Position numbers and translations under genes: made by a program. Source: Opitutaceae bacterium (lineage in GTDB: Bacteria; Verrucomicrobiota; Verrucomicrobiia; Opitutales; Opitutaceae). Taken from it: a stretch of 46,407 bases of DNA. The notes under the pieces were generated by a model. It ran no database searches, was not told the DNA's origin, and worked only from the letters and a program-made list of their open reading frames with translations. Within the stretch, counting starts at the first letter, position 1; each line of letters opens with the position of its first letter. This document shows positions 35,531 through 44,034 of this stretch, piece by piece. The DNA is taken from contig JAUYAK010000077.1 of assembly GCA_030693515.1 (NCBI GenBank), forward strand, positions 1-46,407, written 5' to 3'.

Positions 35531-35615
35531 GTAGGGCGGGTCTGTGACCCGCCCTGTTTGGGGAAGCGCAACGGTAAGGCTGGCGCGAAAAGGGCGGGTC
35601 ACAGACCCGCCCTAC
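35531..35615. repeat. REPIN-like element with perfect 25-bp inverted arms (copy 3)
   Basis: Left arm starts GTAGGGCGGGTCTGTGACCC (35531-35555); right arm 35591-35615 is its exact 25-base reverse complement and ends CCCTAC. Each arm is itself palindromic (GGGCGGGT-CTGTG-ACCCGCCC, with the centre mismatched), so each can form a hairpin and the two together a long one. The spacer is 35 bases. It lies directly after the TonB receptor stop and before the phosphatase start on the same strand. Confidence 0.85.
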
Positions 35616-35622
35616 CTCAGAT

Positions 35623-38493
35623 TCAGAACCGCAAGGACACGCCGACCGTGGCGCGCCACGAATAGGTGGTGTAGTCCTCGGGATTATCCGGGCGGCCGCG
35701 GCCTTGGTAGGAAATCTGCGGCTCGTCGGTGATATTGTTCACGTTGAGGAAGAGCCGCGTGCGGCGGTCGAGCTGGTAACTCGACTCCCAGTTGAGCGAT
35801 TCGTAGGCCTCGAAGTAGTCGTCGAAGAATTCATTGGCATCGAGACCCTCGAGGAAATCGGAGCGGTAGGTGTAGCTGAGGCGCGCGCGGAGGCCGGCGC
35901 CGGCGTATTCGAGTGCGGCGTTGTAGATTTTGTCGCTGAAGCCGTAGGTCGGCAGGTCTTCGCTGAGGCGGCCCGGATATTTGCCGTCGCTTTTGGTGAG
36001 TGTCGCGGAGAGCGACACGCCGAGGCCGTTGAAGGGCTTGGGGAGAAAGAGAAGTTTCTGCCGCGCGATGAGCTCGAGGCCGAGGTTGGTGGCGCCGAGG
36101 GCGTTGTCGGTCGAGGAGTAGAGGCGCGTGCCATTGGCGTCGGGAATCGGGTAACCGCTGGCGTCGGTGTCGGTGAACCGGAGGGTGCTCGAATAATAGA
36201 AACCCTTCAGCTTTTTGTAGAACACGCCGGCGGAGTAGAGGCCACCCTTGGGCGTGTAGTATTCGAGCTGGACGTCGAAGTTGTGCGAGGTGGAGGGCTC
36301 GAGGTTGGGATTGCCGCCGGAGATGTTGCCGGTGGTGGTGTCGAGGTTGAGGCCGGCGACGAGGGCGTTGACGTCGGGGCGGCTGTAGCTGCGGTTGTAG
36401 CTCTCGCGGAGGATGAGGTTGCGGCTTAGCTCGTGGCGGAAGTGGAGGCCGGGGAGCCAAAGCGTGTAGTCGCGCTTGGCGTTGACGGCGGTGGGCGTGG
36501 CGGGGGCGTTGCTGTTGTAGCGGTAAGTGAGCGACTCGAAGGTGTTTTTCTCCATGCGCAGTCCGGTGATCATCGTGGTGCGGCCGGCGCGGACGGTGCC
36601 CATGACGTAGGCGGCGGAGGTGTCCTCCTGGGCGCGGTAGTCGTTGATCACATCGTTGAGCAGCGCGGTGTTGGTCTGGAGGGCGAAGAGGTTCGGGCTG
36701 GAGCGGCGGAGGGCGTCGAGCTTGTCGAGGTCGGGATACATGTAGATCGGCAGGCTGCCGAAGGCCTTATCGTCGGTGCGCCTGAGGATGCTCGCGTAGG
36801 GGAAGCCGGCAGTGTTGGAGCCGGTCTGGTAAACGATGGAGGCTTGGTCCTGCTCCTTGACGGTGGAGCGGAATTTGGCGCCGCCCTTGATCGAACCGGC
36901 GAGGCGGTCGCCGACGAACTTGCGCTCGACGTCGAGCCGGGCGCTGGAGGCCTTCTCCGCGGCGTCGCGTGGCGAGTAAGTGAGATCACCGCGGTTGGTC
37001 GAGGTGACGTCGTAGGGATCCTTGCCGTTGAGGATCGTGTAGACGGGATTCCAGCGGATGGTCTGGTCGTAGCCGAACTGGTAGCCTTGGTTGCGGACGA
37101 CGTAGGCGAGGGACTTGTCGCGATTGGAGTCGTTGTTGGAGCGGAAGAGATCGAAGGAGACCGTGGTGCGGTCGACCTCGTGGCGGCCGCCGAAGGAAGC
37201 GCCGTAGACGTCGTTGTCGGAGACGCTGAGATCGTTTTGGTAGCGGAGCTCGGTGAGCGTCGTGGCGAGGCTGCGGCCGGTGTTGTAGGTGGCCTCGGCG
37301 ATGCTCTTGGTGCCGGTGGCCGAGTTGAAGTTGTGATTCGCGTTCACGTAGTAGCGGGCGCGGGGCTTCTCGCCGAAGACGTCGTTGTGGCGGTAGAAGG
37401 GCCGGAGATAGAGGGAGGTGGCGGGGCCGACGCGGTAGTCGAGCGCGACGTTGATGCTCTCGGAGGTGGTCTCGCGGTAGTTGGTCTGCGGGGCGGCGTT
37501 GGTGTGGAAATAGAGCGGCGCGGTGAGACGGAGCGCGGGCTCGAAATCGGGGCGGAGGACGGCGTAGTCCTTGTCGAGGTTGTCGTAGTCGCGGGAAGTC
37601 TCGGCCCACGCGACGTTGACGCCGAGGCCGAGGTTCTTCGTGCCGCCGGCGACGGAGAAGATGTCGAGGTAGTTGAGCGAGGCGTTGTAGTTCCACTTCT
37701 CGCGCTTGTCGTAGTAGAGCCCGCCGACGGCGAACTCGACCGTGCGGCCCTCGCGCTGGAAGGCGGAGCGCGAGATCACATTGATGATGCCGCCGAGGGC
37801 GTCGCCGTCGCGGTCCGGGGTGGCGGCCTTGACGACCTCGATGTTGGCGACGGCGTCGGCGTTGAGCTGGCCGACGGAGAAGGCGCGGGAATTGCCGGAC
37901 GAGGGCATGCGGTTGCCATCGACCTGCACGGAATTGTATTTCGCCTCGAGGCCGCGGATGTTGACGCCGGAAGGCTCGCCATCCTCGCCCTCGTTGACGC
38001 TGAGGCCGGGGAGCTGCTGGAGCGTGAAGCCGATGTTGCCGCCGAGGTTGGTGTTGAAGGTCTCCTCGGACACGATGTTCACGAGGCCGCTGGCGGTCTT
38101 CTGCTGGTTGATGGCGAGAGCCTGGCCGCGGACGGATTCGGCGACGGTGAAGGCCTCCATCTTCAGCGTCTTGCTCTCGAGCACCGCGTCGAGGGAAGCG
38201 GTGGAGCCGGCGACGACGACGAATTCGCGGATCGAGGAATCGAGGCCGACGTAGTCGACCTCGATCCGCTGCGGACCCGCGGGAAGGGCGGAGAGCACGA
38301 AGCGGCCGTCCGCGTTGGTGTAGGCCGTGGCGGACGTGCCGAGGACGCGGACGACGGCGCCTTGGAGCGAACGGCCGGTGGCGGCGTCGGAGACGCGGCC
38401 GGCGACGGAGCCGGTAGCTTGGGCAAACAGCGCGACGGGTAGCAGCGCGAGGACAGCGAGGAGCAGGCGAGGGAGGGAGCGGTTGAGTTGCAT
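35623..38493 (-). CDS. TonB-dependent receptor with carboxypeptidase-regulatory domain
   Basis: 956 residues. Signal peptide (MQLNRSLPRLLLAVLALLPVALFAQ), a carboxypeptidase-regulatory-like domain (about 25-110: SVAGRVSDAATGRSLQGAVVRVLG...) and an N-terminal segment MEAFTVAESVRGQ that takes the TonB-box position. A plug domain (ETFNTNLGGNIGFTLQQLPGLSVNEGEDGEPSGVNIRGL, plus DRDGDALGGIINVISR) and a 22-strand barrel ending in the outer-membrane C-terminal Phe (GVSLRF) follow. The plug-barrel form is of the FecA/Fiu-like or carbohydrate-type receptors common in Bacteroidota and Verrucomicrobiota. Substrate is unknown; two phosphoesterases downstream hint at phosphorylated compounds. A second in-frame ATG (38508) adds five residues. 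About 190 bases of divergent intergenic DNA separate it from the GT4 gene. Confidence 0.95.
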   Translation of the reverse strand: MQLNRSLPRLLLAVLALLPVALFAQATGSVAGRVSDAATGRSLQGAVVRVLGTSATAYTNADGRFVLSALPAGPQRIEVDYVGLDSSIREFVVVAGSTASLDAVLESKTLKMEAFTVAESVRGQALAINQQKTASGLVNIVSEETFNTNLGGNIGFTLQQLPGLSVNEGEDGEPSGVNIRGLEAKYNSVQVDGNRMPSSGNSRAFSVGQLNADAVANIEVVKAATPDRDGDALGGIINVISRSAFQREGRTVEFAVGGLYYDKREKWNYNASLNYLDIFSVAGGTKNLGLGVNVAWAETSRDYDNLDKDYAVLRPDFEPALRLTAPLYFHTNAAPQTNYRETTSESINVALDYRVGPATSLYLRPFYRHNDVFGEKPRARYYVNANHNFNSATGTKSIAEATYNTGRSLATTLTELRYQNDLSVSDNDVYGASFGGRHEVDRTTVSFDLFRSNNDSNRDKSLAYVVRNQGYQFGYDQTIRWNPVYTILNGKDPYDVTSTNRGDLTYSPRDAAEKASSARLDVERKFVGDRLAGSIKGGAKFRSTVKEQDQASIVYQTGSNTAGFPYASILRRTDDKAFGSLPIYMYPDLDKLDALRRSSPNLFALQTNTALLNDVINDYRAQEDTSAAYVMGTVRAGRTTMITGLRMEKNTFESLTYRYNSNAPATPTAVNAKRDYTLWLPGLHFRHELSRNLILRESYNRSYSRPDVNALVAGLNLDTTTGNISGGNPNLEPSTSHNFDVQLEYYTPKGGLYSAGVFYKKLKGFYYSSTLRFTDTDASGYPIPDANGTRLYSSTDNALGATNLGLELIARQKLLFLPKPFNGLGVSLSATLTKSDGKYPGRLSEDLPTYGFSDKIYNAALEYAGAGLRARLSYTYRSDFLEGLDANEFFDDYFEAYESLNWESSYQLDRRTRLFLNVNNITDEPQISYQGRGRPDNPEDYTTYSWRATVGVSLRF

Positions 38494-38682
38494 GGCGAAA
38501 GGCAACATACTGCGCGCCGCATATGTCGGGCCGGCGAAGGTGTAGCGACGATCCGGTGACATTCCAATCCATAGCCGGGAAGCGAAGTTCGCGCGATTGT
38601 AACCGCGGCGCCATGGGTTCGCCACCCGGGTCGGTTTCAATGGGCGGCAAGGTAAACACCGCACCACGCGCCGACGCACCCC

Positions 38683-39843
38683 GTGAAACTCGCCCTCGTC
38701 ACCGAAACTTTCCCGCCCGAGATCAACGGCGTGGCGATGACCTTCGGCATGATCGCGCGGGAACTCGGGCGGCGCGGCCACACGGTGAGCGTCTACCGCC
38801 CGCGGCGCGACGACCTGCCGGCGGGCGATCCGCACCCGGAATTTGCGGAAGTTCCGATGCCGGGCTTTCCGATTCCGCGCTACCCGATGCTGCGGATGGG
38901 CCTGCCTGCCGGCCGTGCGCTGCGACGGATGTGGACGGAGGAGCGGCCGGACCTCGTGCATGTGGCGACGGAGGGGCCGCTCGGCGCCTCGGCGGTGAGC
39001 GCGGCGCGCGCGATGGGGATTCCGGTCACGTCGAGCTTCCACACCAACTTCCATGCCTATACGCGGCACTACGGGTTCGGGCTCTTCCACCGGTCCGTGC
39101 TCGCGTGGCTGCGGCATGTGCACAACCGGACGCGCCGCACCTTTGCTCCGACGGTCGAGCTGTGCCACGAGCTGGCCGCGCTCGGCTTCCGCGAAACCGC
39201 GCTGCTCTCGCGTGGCGTGGACACCTGGCAATTTCACCCGGCGCGCCGGGCCGGGACGCTGCGGCTCAAATGGGGCGCCGACACCAACGATCCCGTGGTG
39301 ATCCACGCGGGCCGGATGGCGGCGGAGAAAAACTACGGGCTGCTCGTGCGCGCCTTTGCGGCGATGCGCGCGGCCAATCCGCGCTGCCGCTTCGTGCTCG
39401 TCGGCGACGGCCCGCTGCGCGCGCGGCTGCAACGCGAGCATCGCGATTTCGTATTCCCCGGCTTCGTCCCCCGCGCCGAGCTCGCGCGCCATTACGCCTC
39501 GGCGGACATCTACATCCACGCCAGCCTCACGGAGACCTTCGGCAACGTGCTGACCGAGGCGATGGCGAGCGGGCTAGCCGTGGCGGGCTTCGACTATGCG
39601 GCCGCGCGGCAGTTTGTCGTCCACGGGAAAAACGGCCTCGCCGTTCCGTGCGCTGCGCCGGAGGCGCTGGTCGAGGCGGCGGTGCTGCTCGTGACCGACG
39701 ATTTGCTGCGGGCGCAGCTGCGCGGTGCGGCGCGTCTCGCGGTCGAGTCGCAGTCGTGGGAGACGGTCATCGCGCGCTTCGAGGCCGACCTCGCGGCTGT
39801 GGCCGGCGAGGGCGTGGTCCGCCCTGAGCCGGTGATCGCATGA
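38683..39843 (+). CDS. Family 4 glycosyltransferase (lipid-type)
   Basis: 386 residues starting with a GTG that gives the standard GT-B lead MKLALVTETFPPEINGVAMT. The acceptor loop segment SSFHTNFHAYTRHYG recalls GT4 enzymes acting on lipid acceptors (MgtA/SqdX/PimB-like). The donor-site motif is HAGRMAAEKN followed by FVLVGDGP, and the E-x7-E motif is in SLTETFGNVLTEAMASG. It probably transfers a hexose from UDP- or GDP-sugar to a diacylglycerol-type or polyprenyl lipid. It is the first gene in an operon with overlapping stop/start codons, followed by an MGDG-synthase-like transferase and a lipid kinase. Confidence 0.92.
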   Translation: MKLALVTETFPPEINGVAMTFGMIARELGRRGHTVSVYRPRRDDLPAGDPHPEFAEVPMPGFPIPRYPMLRMGLPAGRALRRMWTEERPDLVHVATEGPLGASAVSAARAMGIPVTSSFHTNFHAYTRHYGFGLFHRSVLAWLRHVHNRTRRTFAPTVELCHELAALGFRETALLSRGVDTWQFHPARRAGTLRLKWGADTNDPVVIHAGRMAAEKNYGLLVRAFAAMRAANPRCRFVLVGDGPLRARLQREHRDFVFPGFVPRAELARHYASADIYIHASLTETFGNVLTEAMASGLAVAGFDYAAARQFVVHGKNGLAVPCAAPEALVEAAVLLVTDDLLRAQLRGAARLAVESQSWETVIARFEADLAAVAGEGVVRPEPVIA

Positions 39844-41006
39844 AACCGCGCGTCCTCATCCTCACGGCCGGATTTGGCGAAGGGCACAACGCCGCCGCGC
39901 GCGCGCTCGCGGCCGCGCACGAGGCGCTGCATGGCGCCGGCACGGCGGAGGTCGCCGATGTCTTTGCCCTGGCCGCGCCGCGGCTCAACGAGCTCGTGCG
40001 CCGCAGCTATCTCGGCTTGATCAATCGTGCGCCCCGTCTCTGGAGCGTGGCCTACGCCTGGCTCAATCGCTCGCCGCTCGCGCCGCGGCTCATGGGCCTG
40101 CTGCGAACCGAGACGCGCGTGCTCGCCCGTCTCATCGGGCAGCGCCGCCCCGACGCGATCTGCGCGACCTATCCGGCCTATGGCTTCATGCTGGCCAAGC
40201 TCGCACGCGCCGGCCGCGTCGATGTGCCGTGCTTCAGTGTCGTCACCGATTCGATCAGCATCAATTCACTCTGGTGGCGGGCCGGGGCGGCGGGTTGGTT
40301 TGTGCCCAACGAAGATTCCGCGGCGGTGATGCGGGCCGCGGGTGTCGATGCGCGCCGCCTGCATGTCGCGGGGTTTCCGGTTAATCCGTTCTTCCGCGAA
40401 CACGCCGGTTGCCTCGCGCCGTCTGACCTCGGCGCCGGCGCCACCCCGCGCGTGCTCTACATCATCAACTCTGGCACGCGTGGCGCCGCCGACACGGCGC
40501 GCCGGCTCATCGCCGAGACAACGTGGGAACTCACCTGCACCGTCGGGCGCGACGAAAAACTCCACGCCGAACTCGCGGCGCTCGCAGCGCGGCGCCCGCA
40601 CCCGACCGCGATCCTCGGCTGGACGAACGAGATTCCCCGGCTGCTGATGACGCACCACGTCGTCATCAGCAAAGCCGGCGGGGCCACGACGCAGGAGGCG
40701 CTTGCCGCGCGCTGCCCGATGATCGTGAACCAGATCGTGCCGGGGCAGGAGGAGGGCAACTACGAGCTGCTCCGGCGACATGGCATCGGCGCGCTCGCGG
40801 AGACGCCTGGCGCAGTGCTCGTGGAGCTGGCGCGCGCCTTCCGCGATCACGGCCGGGTGTGGGCGCAGTGGCGCGCCGCGCTTGAACCGCTCTCCCGGCC
40901 CGAGGCGGCGCACGAAATTTCCACGGCCATCGCGGCCCACGCCGCCGCCCGCAGCGCGACCGAGCCCGTGCCCCTGCCGCTGCGCGCGGCCCCCGCTTCC
41001 GCATGA
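39840..41006 (+). CDS. MGDG synthase-like glycosyltransferase (GT28)
   Basis: 388 residues. The N-terminal domain matches the MGDG_synth/UgtP acceptor domain (MKPRVLILTAGFGEGHNAAARALAAAH with the G-E-G-H-N that contacts the lipid). The C-terminal donor domain has ILGWTNEIPRLLMTHHVVISKAGGATTQEALAARCPMI and PGQEEGNYE, close to the MurG/UgtP family. It transfers a sugar (typically Gal or Glc from a UDP donor) onto diacylglycerol. The ATG overlaps the GT4 stop (ATGA). Following a GT4 and preceding a lipid kinase, it likely builds a membrane glycolipid. Confidence 0.9.
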   Translation: MKPRVLILTAGFGEGHNAAARALAAAHEALHGAGTAEVADVFALAAPRLNELVRRSYLGLINRAPRLWSVAYAWLNRSPLAPRLMGLLRTETRVLARLIGQRRPDAICATYPAYGFMLAKLARAGRVDVPCFSVVTDSISINSLWWRAGAAGWFVPNEDSAAVMRAAGVDARRLHVAGFPVNPFFREHAGCLAPSDLGAGATPRVLYIINSGTRGAADTARRLIAETTWELTCTVGRDEKLHAELAALAARRPHPTAILGWTNEIPRLLMTHHVVISKAGGATTQEALAARCPMIVNQIVPGQEEGNYELLRRHGIGALAETPGAVLVELARAFRDHGRVWAQWRAALEPLSRPEAAHEISTAIAAHAAARSATEPVPLPLRAAPASA

Positions 41007-41947
41007 AGACCCGTTTCATCTTCAACCCCTGCTCCGGCCGCAATCGCCGCCGGCCAGCGCTGGCCGAGGCGATCCGCGCTTTTATCGCGGCCCGCTCGCT
41101 CGACGCCGAATTCACGATGACCGAGGGCCCGGGCCACGCGACCGCACTGGCGCGCGAGGCCGCGATCGCGGGAAGCGAGGTGATCGTCGCCGTCGGCGGC
41201 GATGGCACCATGAACGAAGTCGCCCAAGGTCTGCTCGACACGCCGGCCGCGCTGGCGCTGGTGCCGTGCGGCTCGGGCAACGGCCTCGCGCTGCATCTCG
41301 GGCTGCCGCGCGCGCCGCTTGCGGCCCTGCAGCTCGCGACGGGCGTGGGCGGCCGTGTGGTCGCGGTGGACACGGGTCTGGCCAACGGCAAGCCGTTCTT
41401 CAACGCGATGGGCCTCGGCCTTGATGCCGACGTGAGCTGGCGCTTCAACCGGCTCGTGCGCCGTGGCCTGCCCGCCTACGCGCGGGTCGCGCTCACCGCG
41501 CTGCGTTCGCTGCGTCCGCAACGCTGCACGATCAGCAGCGGCGCGCGCACGGAGTCCATCGATGTGCTCCTCGTGGCCGTCGCCAATTCCGACCACTACG
41601 GCAATCACGCCCGCATCGCGCCCGGCGCGCGCGTCGACGACGGCCGCCTCGATCTCGTGGCGATCAGCGCGGGGAGCTGGGCCGGCGTGGCGGCGCTCGT
41701 GCCGCGGCTTTTCCTCGGCAACCTCGACCGCAGTCCGCTGGTGACGCGCTTTACCGGCCCGCGCTTCGTGATCGACCGGGTGGCGCCCGGCTTGATCCAC
41801 ACCGACGGCGAGACGCATGAAGCCGGCGCGCGCGTCGAAGTCGTCGTGCGCCCCCGGAGCCTGCGCATGGTGATCCCAGTGGCGTCGACTGCGGTCGCGC
41901 CGGCGTGCGTCTCACCGCGGGCACGGTTTGCGCTCCAGTTCCCATGA
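41003..41947 (+). CDS. Diacylglycerol/lipid kinase (YegS/DagK-like)
   Basis: 314 residues. The family start is FIFNPCSGRNRRRPAL, and the nucleotide-binding G-G-D-G-T is at 65-69 (VAVGGDGTMNE), followed by VPCGSGNGLALHLG. The C-terminal IAPGARVDDGRLDLVAI with Arg/Asp and DGE (HTDGETHEA) matches the bacterial DgkB/YegS fold. Phosphorylates a diacylglycerol or other lipid hydroxyl; here it may recycle diacylglycerol produced when glycolipids are made or degraded. It shares ATGA overlaps with both neighbours. Confidence 0.92.
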   Translation: MKTRFIFNPCSGRNRRRPALAEAIRAFIAARSLDAEFTMTEGPGHATALAREAAIAGSEVIVAVGGDGTMNEVAQGLLDTPAALALVPCGSGNGLALHLGLPRAPLAALQLATGVGGRVVAVDTGLANGKPFFNAMGLGLDADVSWRFNRLVRRGLPAYARVALTALRSLRPQRCTISSGARTESIDVLLVAVANSDHYGNHARIAPGARVDDGRLDLVAISAGSWAGVAALVPRLFLGNLDRSPLVTRFTGPRFVIDRVAPGLIHTDGETHEAGARVEVVVRPRSLRMVIPVASTAVAPACVSPRARFALQFP

Positions 41948-42750
41948 AGCTCAACGTCCGCACCATCATCCTCTCGGACGTCCACCTCGGCACGTCCGAC
42001 TCCAAGGTCCGCGAGGTGAACCATTTTCTCCGCGAGACGCGCTGTGCCCGGCTGATCCTCAACGGCGACATCATCGACGGCTGGCAGCTCCGCCGGGGCG
42101 GCAGCTGGACCAAGGCGCACACGCGCTTTGTCCGCATCGTCCTCAAGAAACTGGAGAAGCGCGACACCGAGGTAATCTACCTGCGCGGCAACCACGACGA
42201 TATCCTCGCCACCTTCCTGCCACTGGCCTTCGAGAACCTGCGCATCGTCGAGGACTATGTCCACGAGACCCCGCGCGGCCGCTACCTCGTGCTGCATGGC
42301 GACATCTTCGACACCGTGACGAAGAACTTCGTCTTCCTCTCGCACCTCGGCGACTGGGGCTACCGCGCGCTCCTCAACATCAACCGCGCCTACAACGCCT
42401 GGCGCGCCTGGCGCGGCCTTGAATACTGGTCGCTCAGCCGCGCGATCAAGGCGCGCGTGAAGGAGGCGGTCAGCCACATCTCAAATTTCGAGGACCACAT
42501 CGCGCGGCTCGCCCGCGAGCGCGGCTGCACGGGCGTGATGTGCGGCCACATCCACACCCCGGCCGATAAGATGATCGGCGACATCCACTACCTGAACTCG
42601 GGCGACTGGGTCGAATCGCTGACTGCGATCGTCGAGCATTGGGATGGGCGCCTTGAGCTCGTCGAGTTCACGCAGTTCCTGCGCGAACATCCGATGGAGG
42701 ACGGCGAACCCGTGGAAATGGAACCCGCGGTCGTGCTGGTGGAGGCCTGA
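41944..42750 (+). CDS. LpxH-like UDP-2,3-diacylglucosamine pyrophosphohydrolase-type metallophosphoesterase
   Basis: 268 residues. Calcineurin-like motifs: D12-x-H14 in ILSDVHLGTSD, LNGDIIDGWQ, YLRGNHDDIL, VLHGDIFDTVT and the C-terminal GHIHTP with MCG preceding. Length and the SDVHLGT/NGDIIDGW pattern fit the UDP-2,3-diacylglucosamine diphosphatase group, many of which in non-proteobacteria are annotated as LpxH homologues without proven lipid A activity. The start ATG overlaps the lipid kinase stop, and a REPIN-like repeat begins just after its stop. Confidence 0.88.
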   Translation: MKLNVRTIILSDVHLGTSDSKVREVNHFLRETRCARLILNGDIIDGWQLRRGGSWTKAHTRFVRIVLKKLEKRDTEVIYLRGNHDDILATFLPLAFENLRIVEDYVHETPRGRYLVLHGDIFDTVTKNFVFLSHLGDWGYRALLNINRAYNAWRAWRGLEYWSLSRAIKARVKEAVSHISNFEDHIARLARERGCTGVMCGHIHTPADKMIGDIHYLNSGDWVESLTAIVEHWDGRLELVEFTQFLREHPMEDGEPVEMEPAVVLVEA

Positions 42751-42755
42751 ATTTC

Positions 42756-42829
42756 GCAGCGGGGGGCGTCCCGGCCCGCCGTTTCAGGGCGTCCGCCAAA
42801 CCTCGGCGGGCTGGGACGCGCGCCGCTAC
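42756..42829. repeat. REPIN-like inverted repeat (copy 4)
   Basis: Left arm starts GCAGCGGGGGGCGTCCCGGC; the right arm read on the other strand starts GTAGCGGCGCGCGTCCCAGC and ends in CTAC. A spacer of TTTCAGGGCGTCCGCCAAACC joins them. It closely resembles copy 1 at 2373-2445, including the TCAGGG spacer word and G/C arm. Lies within an operon, between the LpxH-like and hydrolase genes. Confidence 0.75.
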
Positions 42830-42924
42830 CCAGAATGACAAACAGGTTCCGGCCCGGCAAAGTTCCGGTGACACGCCCGATGCGGGATTGTGAAATCGCC
42901 GCGGCCGCATGGCCTCGGTTGCCG

Positions 42925-44034
42925 ATGCCCGCTCTCAGCCTCGCCCCCGCCTTGTCTTGGTATGCCATGCTGCACGCGACACCGTTGCGCCCGCTGCACA
43001 CGTTTGTCCGCACCACCCAGGAGCGCTTTCGTCCGCCCTGCGCCGCGACCTATGTGCCCGCTTTGCCGCGCGCCGAGCACGAGCTGATGGCGCGGGGCTT
43101 GGTCTCGGCAGGGCAGCGTGCCACGGTGCTGCGCGAGACCGGCCGCGGGCGCGTGCCGACGATTGTGCTCGGCGGTTTCGTGCCGGATTCCGCGGAGCAG
43201 GTGTTTTTGCTGCGGCGGTTCTTCCTCCAAGCCGGCGATCTTTACGCGATGGTTTATCCGCGCGATGGGTTCTCGCTCGATCTGCTGTGCGCGCAACTCG
43301 ACGATCTAGTGGCCGGGCTCGCCGCCCAAGGTCAGCGGCCGGTGATTTTTGGCGTGAGCTTCGGCGCGGGGCTTCTGCTCGAATGGCTCCGCCGCCAGCG
43401 GGTCGCCGGCGCCACACCGGCGATCGCCGGCGTCGTGATTGTGAGCCCGGTCGCGTGCGTGGCGGATGTGGTGGCGCCCGGCGCGGCGAAACCCTCGACG
43501 CTGCTCGGGCGCGCGCTCAAGCCCTACCTGAATCCCATCGCGCCGGCGGGCGAGGGCGCGGTCGAGAAGTCGCGCACGGTGTTCGTGCGGATGTTCGAGG
43601 CCGGGGCCCAGAACAAGGCGGCGCTCCGCCGGCTCATGACCATGCCGGAGCTGGAGCGACTGCGAAGCAGCGTCGGCAGTGCGATCCGATCGATCACGGC
43701 GCGCGGGGCGCGCGAGCGGGTGCAGGCGCTGGTGCAGATGCAGGCGCCGACCGACTACTTCCTGCCCGCGCTGCTGCCGCTCACGACCGCGCCCGTGCTT
43801 GTCCTCTTCGCCGAGCGGGAGGATGACGTGCTCGATGCCCGCGCGCCCTCGATCTTTGCCTTCAAGCACGGGCATCGGGCGTATTTCCCGCAGGGGATCG
43901 TGCGCGAGGTGGCGGCGCGCGCGGGCGACGCGCCGGTGCAGCACGCCTCGCTCATCTTCCATGTCTTCGAGTTTCTGCCGCCGTTGCAGGCGTTCTATGG
44001 GCGGCTGCGCACGGCCCTGCCGCTCGCTGCATGA
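42925..44034 (+). CDS. Alpha/beta-hydrolase-fold protein
   Basis: 369 residues from the ATG at 42925. The nucleophile elbow is G-V-S-F-G-A-G (Ser145), preceded by PTIVLGGFVPDSAEQVF, a start-of-fold strand with an oxyanion-hole-like GGF. Late PVLVLFAEREDDVLDA would carry the acid, and AYFPQGIVREV/QHASLIFH could supply the His. The first 60 residues are atypical. ATGs at 42835, 42880 and 42967 are alternatives; the first lies at the very end of the repeat and is doubtful. The stop overlaps the GH3-type gene by 4 bases (ATGA). A lipid esterase or thioesterase serving the glycolipid genes is a reasonable guess only. Confidence 0.7.
   Translation: MPALSLAPALSWYAMLHATPLRPLHTFVRTTQERFRPPCAATYVPALPRAEHELMARGLVSAGQRATVLRETGRGRVPTIVLGGFVPDSAEQVFLLRRFFLQAGDLYAMVYPRDGFSLDLLCAQLDDLVAGLAAQGQRPVIFGVSFGAGLLLEWLRRQRVAGATPAIAGVVIVSPVACVADVVAPGAAKPSTLLGRALKPYLNPIAPAGEGAVEKSRTVFVRMFEAGAQNKAALRRLMTMPELERLRSSVGSAIRSITARGARERVQALVQMQAPTDYFLPALLPLTTAPVLVLFAEREDDVLDARAPSIFAFKHGHRAYFPQGIVREVAARAGDAPVQHASLIFHVFEFLPPLQAFYGRLRTALPLAA

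Noticed and set aside
36433-38442. Plus-strand frame of 669 residues antisense to the TonB receptor
   Set aside because: Composition is Val/Glu/Gly-rich without domains and mirrors the receptor codons; a shadow frame.
38494-38682. Pho-box upstream of the TonB receptor
   Set aside because: No pair of CTGTCAT-like half-sites at the right spacing was found.
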